Assembly (NCBI GenBank): GCA_030522415.1
Contig: CM060106.1
Coordinates: 29,319,485 to 29,383,484 of the forward strand
DNA from: Channallabes apus
Taxonomy: Eukaryota; Chordata; Actinopteri; Siluriformes; Clariidae
Reading direction: 5' to 3'
Length of the DNA: 64,000 nt
Shown: piece by piece, positions 25,713 through 36,953 of the stretch
Position numbering within the stretch: position 1 is the stretch's first letter
Layout: each line of letters begins with the position of its first letter
Notes under the pieces: generated by a model
Database searches by the model: none
What the model saw: only the letters and a program-made list of their open reading frames with translations
Told to the model about the DNA's origin: nothing
Translations under genes and position numbers: made by a program

Positions 25713-25984
25713 TGAATGAATAGTGTGTATATATACAGTACAGTACAGTATGTAACTTTACTGTTAATGCTGGCTAAAAAATTTTGTCAATGTGTTATGT
25801 AGAAAAAAAAAATAGACACAAATTATATTCCACATGGATATTGAATATACATATGATTTTGCCAGTATAAAAAACAGTTTAGATAATAAAAAAACAGACA
25901 TTCAAAAAACATAAAGGAAACTCAGTACACGGTCAATAAATCTTATGAATGCTATTCCTTTAAATTTTATTACATAGCAGTTAG

Positions 25985-26361
25985 TTCTGACCGAGTAATC
26001 TGATTGGACGAGAGGCATTTCACGAGTGCTGGTATAGAGTACATGTAATTGGTAAGAATTTAAAATGACTCCTACTTAATTAATGACACTAACTGTCAGT
26101 CGCCAGCTCTGGCAGTCGCGGTTAGTTACTTGGTTAAACATCAAAAGCTTTCATTTAGTATAAATGGTTAAACAAGCAAGCAATAAACTGTTGATAAATT
26201 ATTTTTGGAGAACTGTGATATATAAAAGCAAATCACACTCAAGGTCATGCTTTTGAACTGAATATAATATCATCTCAGGGTACACCCTTGTGCTTGACCG
26301 GATCGCAGCCGTGCTGATTTTCAGTATAACAGCACTCCCTCTCATGTGGTGTTGCTTATAT
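25985..26361. repeat. Probable interspersed repeat beside the DIRS element
   Basis: TAATCTGATTGGACGAGAGG..., AGCTCTGGCAGTCGCGG and ACGGATCGCAGCCGTGCTG-type segments (here CCGGATCGCAGCCGTGCTGA) resemble a fish repeat I remember only vaguely. A partly similar CAGCCATGTTGATATTCAG segment occurs at 22809. Class not determined. Confidence 0.35.
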
Positions 26362-26563
26362 TGTTCCCTTTCAAAGGCGGGAACGAGATGCTGCGTGAAC
26401 CGCTATGGGAACATCTTGTCATGTTGCCAGTTGTGAAGCATGTGTGTATCAAACACGCCAAATTTTGGCCTATATAACCTTGGTCAGGTGACGTCATCTG
26501 ATGAGACGCACCTGGGGGTTATAAATAGGAGTGAACCGGAAACATTCCTCAGATTCATTGTCT
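26362..26563 (+). repeat. DIRS left inverted terminal repeat
   Basis: It runs from GTTCCCTTTCAAAGGCGGGA through GGAACATCTTGTCATGTTGC and GTGACGTCATCTGATGAGAC to CATTCCTCAGATTCATTGTC. It is the reverse complement of 29905-30107 with few mismatches. TATATAACC and TTATAAATAGG inside it are possible promoter motifs. Confidence 0.9.
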
Positions 26564-27261
26564 TCACTTTGACCTTGTTGTGTTGAGCATGTCTGTGTTA
26601 AACCAGCAAAATAAGAAGTGTTTAACTCACCGATATGCAGAGTTTTAAACGAGATGTGCCTCCGTCTGTGATAATCCATATCGGAGGGCGATCTCTACAC
26701 TTTACTGCTTCGATTAAAGTGCTCACGTGCGCCTCACATTCCATGAGAAGCTTCGAGCCGCGGTGCATTTTTGGGGGTCTTAAAACTGTATCCAGCAGAG
26801 CTGTGAGAGACAGATTTTAAAAGTCCCATCTCTCACTTCCTCATCGGATCGGGAAATCCCTCTGTCCACTCTCAAGCGCGCCCTGTGCTTCTTGGGAATG
26901 GGCAAGGATAAACATCCTCTCTTGCTTCCGCGGAGATGGAAATAGCCTCTAAGCACTTGGGAAAACATTAAACGACAGTTTCTGTCGGGTGGCCGGTGGG
27001 CGGAGCCTCACAACGCTCTCTCCCCCCCCCCCCTCTTAGCTCTCTCCATATGAGTTAACCCTTTCATGGAGTAAGCTGTATTATCCCGTGTTTTCCTGAC
27101 ATCGACTTAAATATAGTTGATGTGGAAGCACGAAGTTATATGATGACGCCCAGATAGAAGAGACGCTTCACAGGCTATCTCTCTCCCGGGGCATCATCCT
27201 CCCTGAAAAGCTAATACTTCCTTCAAGCTGTGTAGACTTTCATCTTCCCTGGAGGGAAAAG

Positions 27262-27600
27262 CTTTTCAGGCAGCAGGTCAGGTTGCTGCTCCATTGCACA
27301 CCATGGCGGTCTTCCAGGCCTACCACGCTGACCGGCTGAGAGACTTGAGCACTGGCGGGGCTCTTCAGAAAATAGGGTGTATAGGAATTACGCCGGGCCA
27401 CAGACTTGTCACTGCGTGTAACAAAGCAGACATAGCAAACTATAACGGCCGTTTTATGGCTGCGATGGTTTTGGCGCAGAGGCACTTGTGGTTGAATCTC
27501 AGGCGCATCAAGGATAAGAATCGTGCATTCCTCCTGGATACCCCTACTCGACTGGATCTGACTCTTGCGAGGCGTGAAACACAAGGAGAGTGTTTTTGAG
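27262..27600 (+). pseudogene. DIRS gag-like remnant
   Basis: The frame at 27303-27599 encodes MAVFQAYHADRLRDLSTGG, then AAMVLAQRHLWLNLRRIKDK and AFLLDTP. This matches the C-terminal part of the gag-like protein that I associate with fish DIRS1 elements (FQAYHADRL..., MERHLWLNL..IKDKDRAFLLDAP). The upstream part (from about 26589) is broken by stops and the frame ends soon after. The role in a live element would be nucleoprotein formation. Confidence 0.65.
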
Positions 27601-27959
27601 CCGCCCACCCCCTCGTAAAGATTGGTCTTCTTTACAAGAAGCCCTGAGGTTCATGTGCCCAGAACCATGGGGGTGGCCCCCCAATGGGGAGAGGCATGCG
27701 GAATTCCTTTCAAGAATGAAGTGCTCTCTCTGACACCCCCAGGAGGTCGGTGTTTGCTCCGCCACCACTGGTGTTTCGGGCAACACTAGTCTCCAATAAA
27801 GTGTTAGTTCTTCGGTTCTTTCCTGCCATGCGTCAGGATGCCGAACATCTAACCCCTACCCCCACCCCCCCTCGTTAACCAAGCCACAGAGACTTTTGCC
27901 CTTTCTGAGAAACTGGCAGCGTGGAAGCTACCACCAAGTATATCTCCTTGGGTACTAAG

Positions 27960-28700
27960 CACTGTAGGGCACATCACCCTCCGCATTTCAATGGCGTGGT
28001 CTCCACTTCCATGAAACCAGAAAGTCCGCATCTACTGACAGAAGTTGCTGGGAATGGGGCCATGGAACATGTTCCCCTACCAGACAGTGAGTTAGGCTTC
28101 TACAGCCGGTATTTCTTGGTTACCAAGAGGAACGGGGGGCTGCGTCCAATTTTTAGATTTGCGGCCTGTACCGCTATCCAAAATAAATAAAAACAGCTTC
28201 AAAATGTTGACTGTTAAAGTGATTTCTCTCAAATTCTACCAAGCGATTGATTTGTGACAATCGATTGAAGGACGCTTACTTTCATATAGAAATATTGCCA
28301 CAACACAGGAGGTTCCTGAGGTTTGCTTTTGGGGCCGAAGCTTACCAGTATCGGGTCCCTCCATTTGGTCTAGCTCTCTCACCCGCACATATTAAAATGC
28401 ATGGATGTAGTTCTGGCTCTACGACTACCAGGGCATCCATATTTGAATTACATAGACGATTGGCTAGCCCAGTCTCATTAACTAGCGCTTCGACATCAGC
28501 ATGTCGTCCTAGCTCATCTTTGTTTCTAAGGATTGAGACCCAGCGCCAAGAAAGCATGCTCTTTCCGGTTCTGAGGATTTGGGTATCGCATGAATTCGAT
28601 TGTAAGCGGGCACAGCTGTCTCCCGCTCGTGTCGAATCCATTATCAACACCCTCAAGGAAATCAAGCTAGACCAAGAAAGTTACCATCACTTTCAGAGAT
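27960..28700 (+). pseudogene. DIRS reverse transcriptase remnant
   Basis: Three blocks of the DIRS-type reverse transcriptase are readable in different frames. ELGFYSRYFLVTKRNGGLRP is near 28087-28150. RLKDAYFHIEILPQHRRFLR with FAFGAEAYQYRVPPFGLAL is at 28262-28380. The catalytic YLNYIDDWLAQ is at 28440-28472, where the YIDD box keeps both aspartates. Stops and frame changes separate the blocks (for example the stop after IQNK at 28188). The segment between the first two blocks is shortened relative to the family. Non-functional as it stands. Confidence 0.85.
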
Positions 28701-28889
28701 CTTAGCTCTCATGGCAGCTGTATCCACGGTGACACTTTTGGGCCTTCTGCACATGAGAGCATTTCAGTTGTGGCTAAGACAGGGGATTTCACTCTAGGGC
28801 CAATCCCCATCAAGGGTTACGCGCCAGGTGCTTCGTACCCTTCCTATATTGTTCAGACCTCGGTTTCTGACTCTGACTCTAAGTTCGTC

Positions 28890-29147
28890 TTATCGTCGCA
28901 GATGCTAACGACAGACGCTTCCCTCACGGGCTGGGGTGCGGTCTTAGATGACCGTCCAGCCCAAGGGAGCTGGAGAGGCCTTCTTCTTGCAGGGCACATC
29001 AATTGCCCCGAAATGATGGCTCTATTTCTGGCCCTAAAGCACTTCCTCCAGCAGTTGAGAGTGCCATGTTCCAGTGCGGGTGGACAACACTATCGCCTCA
29101 TCTTTTTCACTAGCAAGAGGTATTCTCCTGCAGCAAGTGTGTGCTAA
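28890..29147 (+). pseudogene. DIRS RNase H remnant
   Basis: TDASLTGWGAVLDDRPAQGS and WRGLLLAGHINCPEMMALFL, then ALKHFLQQL, match the RNase H domain that follows RT in DIRS elements (TDAS..GWGA.., HIN..E..A). The first catalytic Asp (TDAS) and the Glu (PEMMA) are present. The frame breaks before the later conserved Asp region, where GGQHYR replaces the expected VRTDN by a frame change. Confidence 0.8.
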
Positions 29148-29179
29148 GCAGGTAGACCCAGTCCACTGCCGAAATGTTT

Positions 29180-29690
29180 CAGTGCTGGAGTTTCTGCAGA
29201 AAAAGCTTGTCCTCGGGCTTGTGCCCTAGTACTCTCAAGATGTACTTAACTGCATCCTCACTGAACTATCTTCCGAAAGTTCCATTTTCAACATGCACCC
29301 TACTGTTTTGAAGCCTTCTGTCCTCCGACTTTTACAGCTTCGGAGCAGGAGAAACTTCACTTACTGTCCAGTACGTGCTCTTCAGATTTATATCCACCGC
29401 ATCAGCCAGTGGCGTAAGTCAGAACACCACTATACTGGGTGAGAGATGCTTTTGCCCTCTCCTATGAGGCACGTGGGCTCACTTCGCCTCTAGGAATCAG
29501 GGCTCTTTCAACCAGGGGATCGCCTCATCTATTGCATTAGCAAGAGGTATTCCCCTGCAGCAATTGTGTGACGCAGAGGGTTGGTCCTCCCCGCACACAT
29601 TTCTTACATTTATAATCTGGATGTTCATGCTACACCGGGCTCACGGGTCCCCGTGTTAGCTGCCCAGGCATAGTTCTGAGACCTTCTCGG
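29180..29690 (+). pseudogene. DIRS tyrosine recombinase remnant
   Basis: At 29503-29626 the frame reads ALSTRGIASSIALARG, then IPLQQLCDAEGWSSPHTFLT. It corresponds to the H-x-x-R and downstream WSS.HTF..FY box of DIRS tyrosine recombinases. The expected His of AHSTRG is Leu here, and the catalytic Tyr region reads FIIW. The inactive residues and surrounding stops indicate decay. In a live element this enzyme inserts the circular cDNA without target duplication. Confidence 0.7.
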
Positions 29691-29756
29691 CCTTGAGCGC
29701 ACACGCTACACAACCTTGGGGTCCAGACACTTGCAGTGCGGCGATGTTGGTATTCT

Positions 29757-29872
29757 CGTTCCCATAGCGTTTTCACGCCGCATCGAGTGAAGCCTTTGAA
29801 AGGGAATATCTCGGGTTACTTTGCTGTAACCCTGTTCCCTGAAAAGGCGGGAACGAGATGCTGCGTCCTAAT
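29757..29872 (+). repeat. DIRS internal complementary region
   Basis: GTTCCCATAGCGTTTTCACG...CCTTTGAAAGGGA is complementary to the outer edge of the left terminal repeat. The adjoining GGGTTACTTTGCTGTAACCC and TGTTCCCTGAAAAGGCGGGA are complementary to the outer edge of the right one. This is the region DIRS elements use to build a circular DNA from their two ends. Confidence 0.85.
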
Positions 29873-29904
29873 GCCGCACTGCCTACGTGACCGGACGTCC
29901 ATTC

Positions 29905-30129
29905 AGACAATCAATCTGAGGAATGTTTCCGGTTCACTCCTATTTATAACCCCCAGGTGCGTCTCATCAGATGACGTCACCTGACCGAGGTTATATAGAC
30001 CAAAATTTGGCGTGTTTGATACACACATGCTTCACAACCGGCAACATGACAAGATGTTCCCATAGCGTTTTCACGCAGCATCTCGTTTCCGCCTTTTCAG
30101 GGAACAGGGTTACAGCAAAGTAACCCGAG
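29905..30129 (-). repeat. DIRS right inverted terminal repeat with end extension
   Basis: Inverse of 26362-26563. Beyond the shared part it continues CAGGGAACAGGGTTACAGCA and AAGTAACCCGAGA. That extension is matched in the internal complementary region. Confidence 0.88.
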
Positions 30130-30909
30130 ACGTTTTCTGGAAAGAAATTTGCAAAGCAGCAGTTCAAAAAGATAAAAACTTGCACTGTTTTTTTTTTTTT
30201 TTTTTTAGTTTTTTTTTCTCAATACAGTAGGTAATATTTTTTTTGTAATACTAAAATTGTAGCAAAATCTTCACCTCTTTCCTGAGCACAATGACGATAT
30301 TACGAGTACAACTTATGTAATACTATGGTTGTATTTCCAGTTAAAGGCACATGCAGCCACAGCTTGTTACAAAAAATAAAAAGGAAAAAACATTAATGGT
30401 TAGTCATTCACAACAAAGAAAACCTTGGTTATAGTCTCTAGCCCTTGCTATATTGTTCAACTCTTACAATCTGATACCACTACCAATCTATAATACATCT
30501 CATTTGTTATGTAGAATAGGCAGACACATATACATAATATATTTTCTAATATTGATTATTATATAAATAATATATTTTATAGTATTGACGTGTTTTGGTG
30601 TAGCTGCAAACCATGGCTGAAATAGAATTCAACAAAAATAACAATAATAATGCTTCACTTTGTGTGCCTTGTGCTACATGCTTCACACAATGCCTTGCAT
30701 TCATCTGGGCCACAAAAAAACACGGCAGTACAATAGATGTGCTGCACTGTGTGACACATCTACTACATCTGCTGCAAAATGTTTTATTTTATTTCTTCTG
30801 TTCATTTAAAAAAAAAAGGAGGAAAATGTTTCTGATGACTACATTTCATTTCTTATTAATTTGCACATGATGTTTACCTAATAGAAATAGCACATTATAT
30901 AGCACATTC

Positions 30910-31080
30910 ATTATCATCATCATCTTCATTAACATCTTTAGTGAGTGCTTTATCCTGGTCAGGGTAGAGGTGGAGCTGGAGCTTATCCCAGGGATAATGT
31001 GAGGTGGGAAGAATCTAGAGATCCAGGAACCCTTGATCGAGCCAGGATAGTACCAGAATAGAACCAGTGATTTTTGCAGT
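30910..31080 (-). repeat. Diverged V-SINE-like fragment
   Basis: AGTGCTTTATCCTGGTCAGG and GGAGCTTATCCCAGGGA resemble the inverse tail of the V-SINEs elsewhere in the window. The remainder is too diverged to align by eye. Confidence 0.4.
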
Positions 31081-31310
31081 TAGTAGCCTCTTCACCTTAA
31101 ATAGAAATTTCATTCTGTATGTGTACAATCTGACTGCAGAATTCGATAAACACTAAAAAAAACATTTTTGGATTTTACTTATTTTAGCAAATCATCAATA
31201 TTTGACACAACATTGTCTATAACAAAACCACTACATAGCATTATTTTGGAAGCTTTTGATGTTCTGAACAAAGCACAACACTTAGCCGCCTGCCACAAGA
31301 CAAACCAATC

Positions 31311-32268
31311 TGTGAGGGTTGCCCACTAGAGGGCAGTGTTTAGTTTGTAGTTTTGATTCATAGACTCAGTTTCCCAGAAGGCACCTCGGTCAGGTGACGC
31401 GGTTGCTCACCTGAACTGAGGATGCTCATTAGAATTGTTATAAATACCTGTTTGTTCTGGGAAACTGGGCTGAGCCTTAATTTCTGTTCTGTTAAGTGGG
31501 TTTAGTTTGATCTGGTTTTGTATTAGTTGGTTTGGATGACAGTTGGCCTTTTTGTTTATGGAGCTTTAAGTTTGTTTCTATTAAGATGTCTTTGTCTCTG
31601 TGTCTCCTAGCAGGATTAGCCTCTAGGAGAATTAGCCTTTTGTGTTTACCCTCATGTGTAAGTTACCCCCATTGCATGTATAGTTATTAGTCTGTATAAA
31701 TACTAATGAGAGCACTACTAACCTGGTTAGATCTTAGTCTGTCTAGTCTTCGAGTCTGTCTAGTCTCATCGTCTGATTAGCTCTTAGTCTGTGTAGTTAC
31801 TAACCCGTTTAGCAACTAACCTTTAGAGTTCTTAGTCTGTTCCATACCTAATCTGCTGTGTACCTTGTATGTTTGTCTCTTGGGTCTCAGGCTACTAGCC
31901 TGTTTAGCAATTGGTCTGTTTAGCTATTAGCTAGCTTAGCAGTCAATGGGCGTAACAGCTAGTAGACCTAGCCAAGCCTGTCTTGTGTTTGTTTTTCCCT
32001 TACATGGATAGTCCCTAGTGTTTAGTCCGCTAATCTGTTTAGTAGGTCTTGTCTTGTCCAGTCTGTATTGTATCAGTGTTTGTAATCCCTAGTCTGTGTA
32101 TATTTTAGTTTGAGTTCTGTTCATAGTATGCTCCATGTTTTTTGCCAACTTCCGTTGTTCATGTTTGTTTGGTTTTGTTTATTAAAGACTCTTTTGTTAC
32201 ACCTCATCCCCCTCTGCGCCTATGCCTCACCTTCATGCCCACAGTCCAACATCTAGCAGAACGTGACA
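31311..32268 (+). mobile_element. Solo LTR with 5-bp target duplication
   Basis: A 958-bp sequence starts TGTGAGGGTTGCCC and ends AGAACGTGACA. It is flanked by the identical pentamer CAATC (31306-31310 and 32269-32273). TG...CA ends plus a 5-bp duplication are diagnostic of LTR retrotransposon or retrovirus-type integration. A TATAAATA box lies at 31440-31447 and an ATTAAAG signal at about 32181, indicating plus orientation. No internal coding region exists, so the provirus was probably removed by LTR-LTR recombination. The middle (31600-32060) is built of degenerate CTAGTCTGTTTAG-like units. Confidence 0.85.
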
Positions 32269-32855
32269 CAATCGCATCGCTTCTATCCCGTCACATGATC
32301 AGTAAAGCCAAAATATATTATAGACAAATATTGATGATTTGCTAAAATGAGTGAAATCCAAAAAAGTCTGTGTAACAAAACTTGTGTTCAAAGGGGTTTT
32401 GGAGAATGTTTAAGCCCAGAAACTACTGATATCTAATAAATGCAGCAGAAATATCCTTACGAAACCTTAAAACGTATAGAAGCAATTTGTGTACAAGAGA
32501 CATGAGACGCCTACACTGTGTGGGGAAGCTGTTGGTTGTACGGTGCATTCCTGTACTCTGGAGGTAGATGATGCTTTAAACTGATGTTTATGTATTGCGT
32601 ATAATGATTGTTTCTCATGATCTACAACAATCTTTGTAATTAAAAATGTATCATACATAAAACTCAACTAATTTGCTGTCACAACTTGCTGTTTGACTAT
32701 ACTACAAAATCATATTTTTTCATAACCAACATATTATTGATACTAAATTACATATGTACTAACGTAAGTAACCACAAACACACCTGCAGGCTGATGTATC
32801 CATTGTGACACAATTGTGGGAGATGGACTTGTAAATGAGAAAATTCACATGTACA

Positions 32856-33390
32856 CTACTACCAGTCAAAAGTTTGCACCTTCTAACTCCATGGTCTTTC
32901 ATTATTTTTCTTTCTTTCTACATTTTAAAGCAATGCTCAAGGCATCCAAAATATGCAATAATCTCCTTTGAACAGTTTATACCGAGATGTCTCTCATACT
33001 TGTGCTACAGTACAGTATGTAAAGCCTTCATAATGGCTCTAATCTGAGATGTTAATTGGTGATTTTTGAGGCTGGGAACTCCTAAATGAATGTCTAGTCT
33101 GCAGCAGAGGAAAGTTTTTTGGTCTTGCTTTCCTGGGAGAGCCAGTTTCATCATGGTGCTTGATGGGTTTTGCAAATAGACTTGACAATACTGTTCTTGC
33201 ACGAACTATTCCAGAATAGCTGACCTTCATGTCTTAAAATAACAAGTAACTGTAGTTGTTGATGTTGTTGTTACTCAATTACATTATTCCATAAGTGCAA
33301 TTCTCCAGAATTGTTCTAGAATGTAGAAAATAAATCACTGAGTTAGAAGATATGTCCGAATTTTTCACCAGAACTATATAAATCAAACAA
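32856..33390 (-). mobile_element. Decayed Tc1-like element
   Basis: The right edge in plus sense is the family terminus (ACCAGTCAAAAGTTTGCACC). On the minus strand 33039-33230 resembles the N-terminal DNA-binding region (MKVSYSGIVRARTVLSSLF, then AKPIKHHDETGS). The catalytic half is missing, and the element is interrupted by frameshifts. Confidence 0.65.
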
Positions 33391-33677
33391 GGTCGACCAA
33401 ATATTTTAAAAGTATATATGCTTTTTAAAAAAAATTACAAAAAATGGATTTATCTCATTTTGCCAGCAAACTGTTCGTTTCTATGATGTATTTCATGGAA
33501 TCCACATAAAATAAAAAATAATTACTTTTTTCTAGAATAAAAGTTTGTCGGACCGTTGCAAAAAAGTCCTTTTATGATCTATGACTATTAAACATACACC
33601 AGAGATGAATACACCTGTTTAGATAACATATTTTCAGGTTAAGTTGCAACAACCCAATGTGTTTTCAAGTTTAATAT

Positions 33678-34039
33678 TCATTCATCTTCTATACCGCTTT
33701 ATCCTTATATACAGGGTCGCGAGGGCCTGGAGCCTATACCAGGAGGCTTAGGGCACAAGGCGGGGTACACCCTGGACAGGGTGCCAATCCATCGCAGGGC
33801 ACACACTCATACGCACATTCACACACTCATGCACACACTGCGGTCAATTTGAGAACTCCAATTAGCCTAACCTGCATATCTTTGGACTGTGGGAGGAAAC
33901 CGGAGGAAACCCACCAAGCACGGGGAGAACATGCAAACTCCATGCACACAGAGACGGGAATCGAGCCTGGCCGGGGAATCGAACCCAGACCCTGGAGGTG
34001 CAAGGCGACAGTGCTAACCACTACACCACCGTGCCGCCC
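33678..34039 (-). mobile_element. V-SINE, full length
   Basis: A complete copy: tail (ATTCATCTTCTATACCGC in plus sense), core and tRNA-like head (CACTACACCACCGTGCCGCC). A perfect 11-bp target duplication AAGTTTAATAT lies at 33667-33677 and 34040-34050. Frames read through it on both strands are non-coding artefacts. Confidence 0.93.
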
Positions 34040-34543
34040 AAGTTTAATATATCATCTTTTATAACATACTTTGCATAAACTTTATATAACCTTACTTGGC
34101 CTTCATCAGCTGCTGACTCAAAAGCGTTTCAAGAACTGCTAGCACAAGGTGTATTGTTGCTTGGTGAAGCGTGTAGGAATAGACTATTAACTATAAGGCA
34201 AAAGATCTTTCAAGATCATGCTGTAAGGAGCATTTGTATGGATGCCGCTGTCATGCTGCGTTGGGGGAAAAAAAGGGTAACACAATTTACAGTCTCAGAG
34301 TCCGCACAGAGTTAAAGAAAAGGCTGACTAATATTTTTTTCCTGCCTTCATAAACACCCTGACATGATGAAAATCTTTCCAGTACTGGGGCTGATTCATG
34401 TGAGTTGCATTCTTCGTAAATCACACAGAACTTCATCCATCGCACAAAAGCACTGCGTCTGCTACAGTAAAACAAATGTGCTTGATAACCTATGACTAAA
34501 ACAACTGGCCATTTATTCCAACAATACATACTAAGCACTCTTT

Positions 34544-34548
<5 letters not shown>

Positions 34549-34575
<27 letters not shown>
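34549..34575. repeat. (CT)n microsatellite
   Basis: About 13 CT units after a short T run. Confidence 0.95.
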
Positions 34576-34580
<5 letters not shown>

Positions 34581-35225
34581 CCAAATGAGTCACACTGTCT
34601 CAGACAGACTCATTAAGACGGGCTTTACATTAGCCTGCACATTACAAGACGCAGACAAATCAATCGAAGTAAACAGACCTCGGAGTGGTCGAGTGTCTGG
34701 AATACAAAGGCACACAAAGCTCCATCCATTAATGCATTAGTGAGTGAAGTGACTGTTGTACTGAATGATAATGTTTCTATTAAGTCTGTTACACCCTTGA
34801 CTCCCCATGGAGAGTGACATTATCCAGACGTGAGAGAACCTTTATACTGACCTGAAGTTAACATAAATGAAATGATATTTAAACAAATATAAAAGGTCTG
34901 GTTGGTTAGACATATCAGAAATAAAGGTTTAAAGCTTACAGTACATAGGCTTAGCAACTAAAAACCTTAGAATGGACAGTAAACCTGTTGAAAGGAGATG
35001 CTTTGAACTCAATTTAGCCACTTATAGTCATTTGTCATGCTCAGAATCATGAAGTAATGTGGAATGAGAATAGAGTTAAGTGAAGTCAAAGTGCAAAGAT
35101 ATGATAATAGGGTTAATGTTAAGATTCTTCTGCTAGCATAACTTAACATAGAACATAGCAAAGCATAGTTATCTACCTAAACTGCTGTTGTCTTAATTGA
35201 CCAACACCATGACGTCAGTCAAGTT

Positions 35226-35774
35226 TTAAGCGACATTAGGCTACTATGTATTTTCGTTGATAATGAGATAAAAAAAAAAAACAACAACACAGAAATATTA
35301 CTTGATTAAACGGCTACATGCCATACATGATTTGTTATCATAACATTATTACCTCACACAGTGTACACATGTTATTCTTCCTAGTTGTTGGGGTTTCTTA
35401 GCGTTAGCTCATTGCAAATGAGACCATGCTATTGAATATTCTGTGCTTTACCCTTCATAAAATGAGGCAAGGTTGATTAATACTAACATCTCAAGCGTTT
35501 TAATTTTAATAGCTAACTAACTGTTCTGAGGTTGAGTCCTAAAATGAAATCTTGTGCGCTCAGTAGGAAGTACAATCCCTTGTTCCGCACAGCAAGTCGT
35601 GCTCCTTTATCAAGAGTTAAAGAGGGATTAGGTATTCAGCCTTGTGTTAGAAGATAGTTAGCCATGAACAACAATATAGGCAGAATGACTTAGAAACAGT
35701 TACAAAGGAGATGAAGATGTCATAACATTCTTGCGGTTTTATACATAAATACATAGTAGCCTAATGTCGCTTAA
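35226..35774. mobile_element. Unclassified inverted-repeat element (MITE-like)
   Basis: A perfect 28-bp inverted repeat sits at 35226-35253 (TTAAGCGACATTAGGCTACT...) and 35747-35774, about 490 bp apart. Weaker inverse similarity extends outward (CATGACG..AGTCA at 35209-35220 against its inverse near 35791-35802). No transposase is present. Part of the interior (35613-35690) resembles 49420-49500, implying a dispersed family. I do not recognise the family. Confidence 0.6.
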
Positions 35775-35999
35775 CGGTACTTCTGTTGTGACTAGCGTCA
35801 TGTAGTCACGATGTGACATCCGGTGCAAAAGGTTGGAAATATGCTCAGCACTGAAAGTTTAACCGCAATTTTAGATTTGTTTTTAGGGTTGTTTTTTTAA
35901 ATCTCAAAGTAAGTATGTACTGTATGTGTTTTTAAAGACAAACCTTGCCTGATGTAAGTTTAAAACAAAGCTAAAATGAAAATTTTTAATATGCAAATA

Positions 36000-36540
36000 C
36001 AGTGGTACCTCAGCAAATAATAGTTGCAATTATTTGAATAGTTGAGTTCTTAAGGCGAAATATCGTATTGCAAAACACATTTTCTCATAGCGATATAAAT
36101 TGTACTTCTGCTGTGAGTCCCAAAAAATGTAAAGTATAATCATATTTTTGCATAGAAAAACAATCCAAGCATTTAGAAAAGACATGTAAATGAAGTAAAA
36201 TATCAAATAAATGGACATTAAACCTTCATTTGATTCCTCTTGTCACTGGCTGCTTTAAAATAAATTAATTAATTAAAAAAAACTGAAATGGCTCCATTTT
36301 CTTTTTACTGCCATCCTTAACACCATTTTCGGTACCCATGGTTCTACTGTATGTTTTCACTAAATTGTGCACAAAAACTTTGATTGGCTACTGGAAATAG
36401 GTGCAAAACATGAAAAAGTGCCAAATTTGCCAAAAATCCTGTGCATACAGAAGCAAATTCATTGAAAAATTTTCGTTCTTAAGGTGGAAATTCACAAGGC
36501 GAGGCATTCCTACAGGTATGCCAGGTCCAACTGTACTACT
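36000..36540. mobile_element. Possible mariner-type MITE
   Basis: It begins ACAGTGGTACCTCAGCAAAT, like the CAGTGGTACCTCG terminus of a fish mariner group. It ends with GGTATGCCAGGTCCAACTGT and GTTCTTAAGG-type motifs occur in both halves. The inverted repeat is imperfect. A comparable stretch lies at 43170-43530. Confidence 0.35.
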
Positions 36541-36953
36541 TTTTTTTTTTAGCTTCCAGACTACGTAAATTATGGGTTCATTCCTGTACACACATTCTGT
36601 TCAGCAAAGCAGGGTCTCATGCATTTTCAGGTAGATTTGTGGAAATGTTATCTTTCAGCATTTGTCAGCTCCTGTAGCAGCTCTAAGCTTGGCTTATCCA
36701 CACTTATGAGTTGGATAAAAGGCTTAGAAATCAATAAATAGAAATGGAAACATCAGTCTAGTCCGCCGTAGCACAAAATATATAAATAAAATGATGAAAT
36801 CCTAAAATCCCAGGATGCACTTAGAACGGCTGTTACAGAAAAAAAAAATTAAAATATGATCAAACGTGTAAGTAATAAACAAGCAAATATCAGAATAAGA
36901 AATCCAATTTTAGGTGTTAAAGTATTAAAGAGCATGAAAAGAGAATAACTCAC

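Larger units (their letters stand above)
26362..30129 (+). mobile_element. DIRS-type tyrosine-recombinase retrotransposon (degenerate)
   Basis: About 3.8 kb with the full architecture of a DIRS1-like element. It has inverted (not direct) terminal repeats (26362-26563 and 29905-30129), gag-like, reverse transcriptase, RNase H and tyrosine-recombinase remnants in plus orientation. An internal complementary region (29757-29872) matches the outer ends of both terminal repeats. Intact fish DIRS elements are longer, so internal deletions are likely. All frames are interrupted, so this copy cannot encode its own proteins. Confidence 0.9.
14401..36953. other. 22.5-kb intron of the B4GALNT gene
   Basis: This is the largest fully contained intron. 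Mobile elements are listed separately. Stretches such as 14.5-16.1, 18.6-19.6, 22.4-23.2, 23.9-25.4 and 34.1-35.2 kb show no recognisable gene or repeat beyond microsatellites. Confidence 0.6.
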
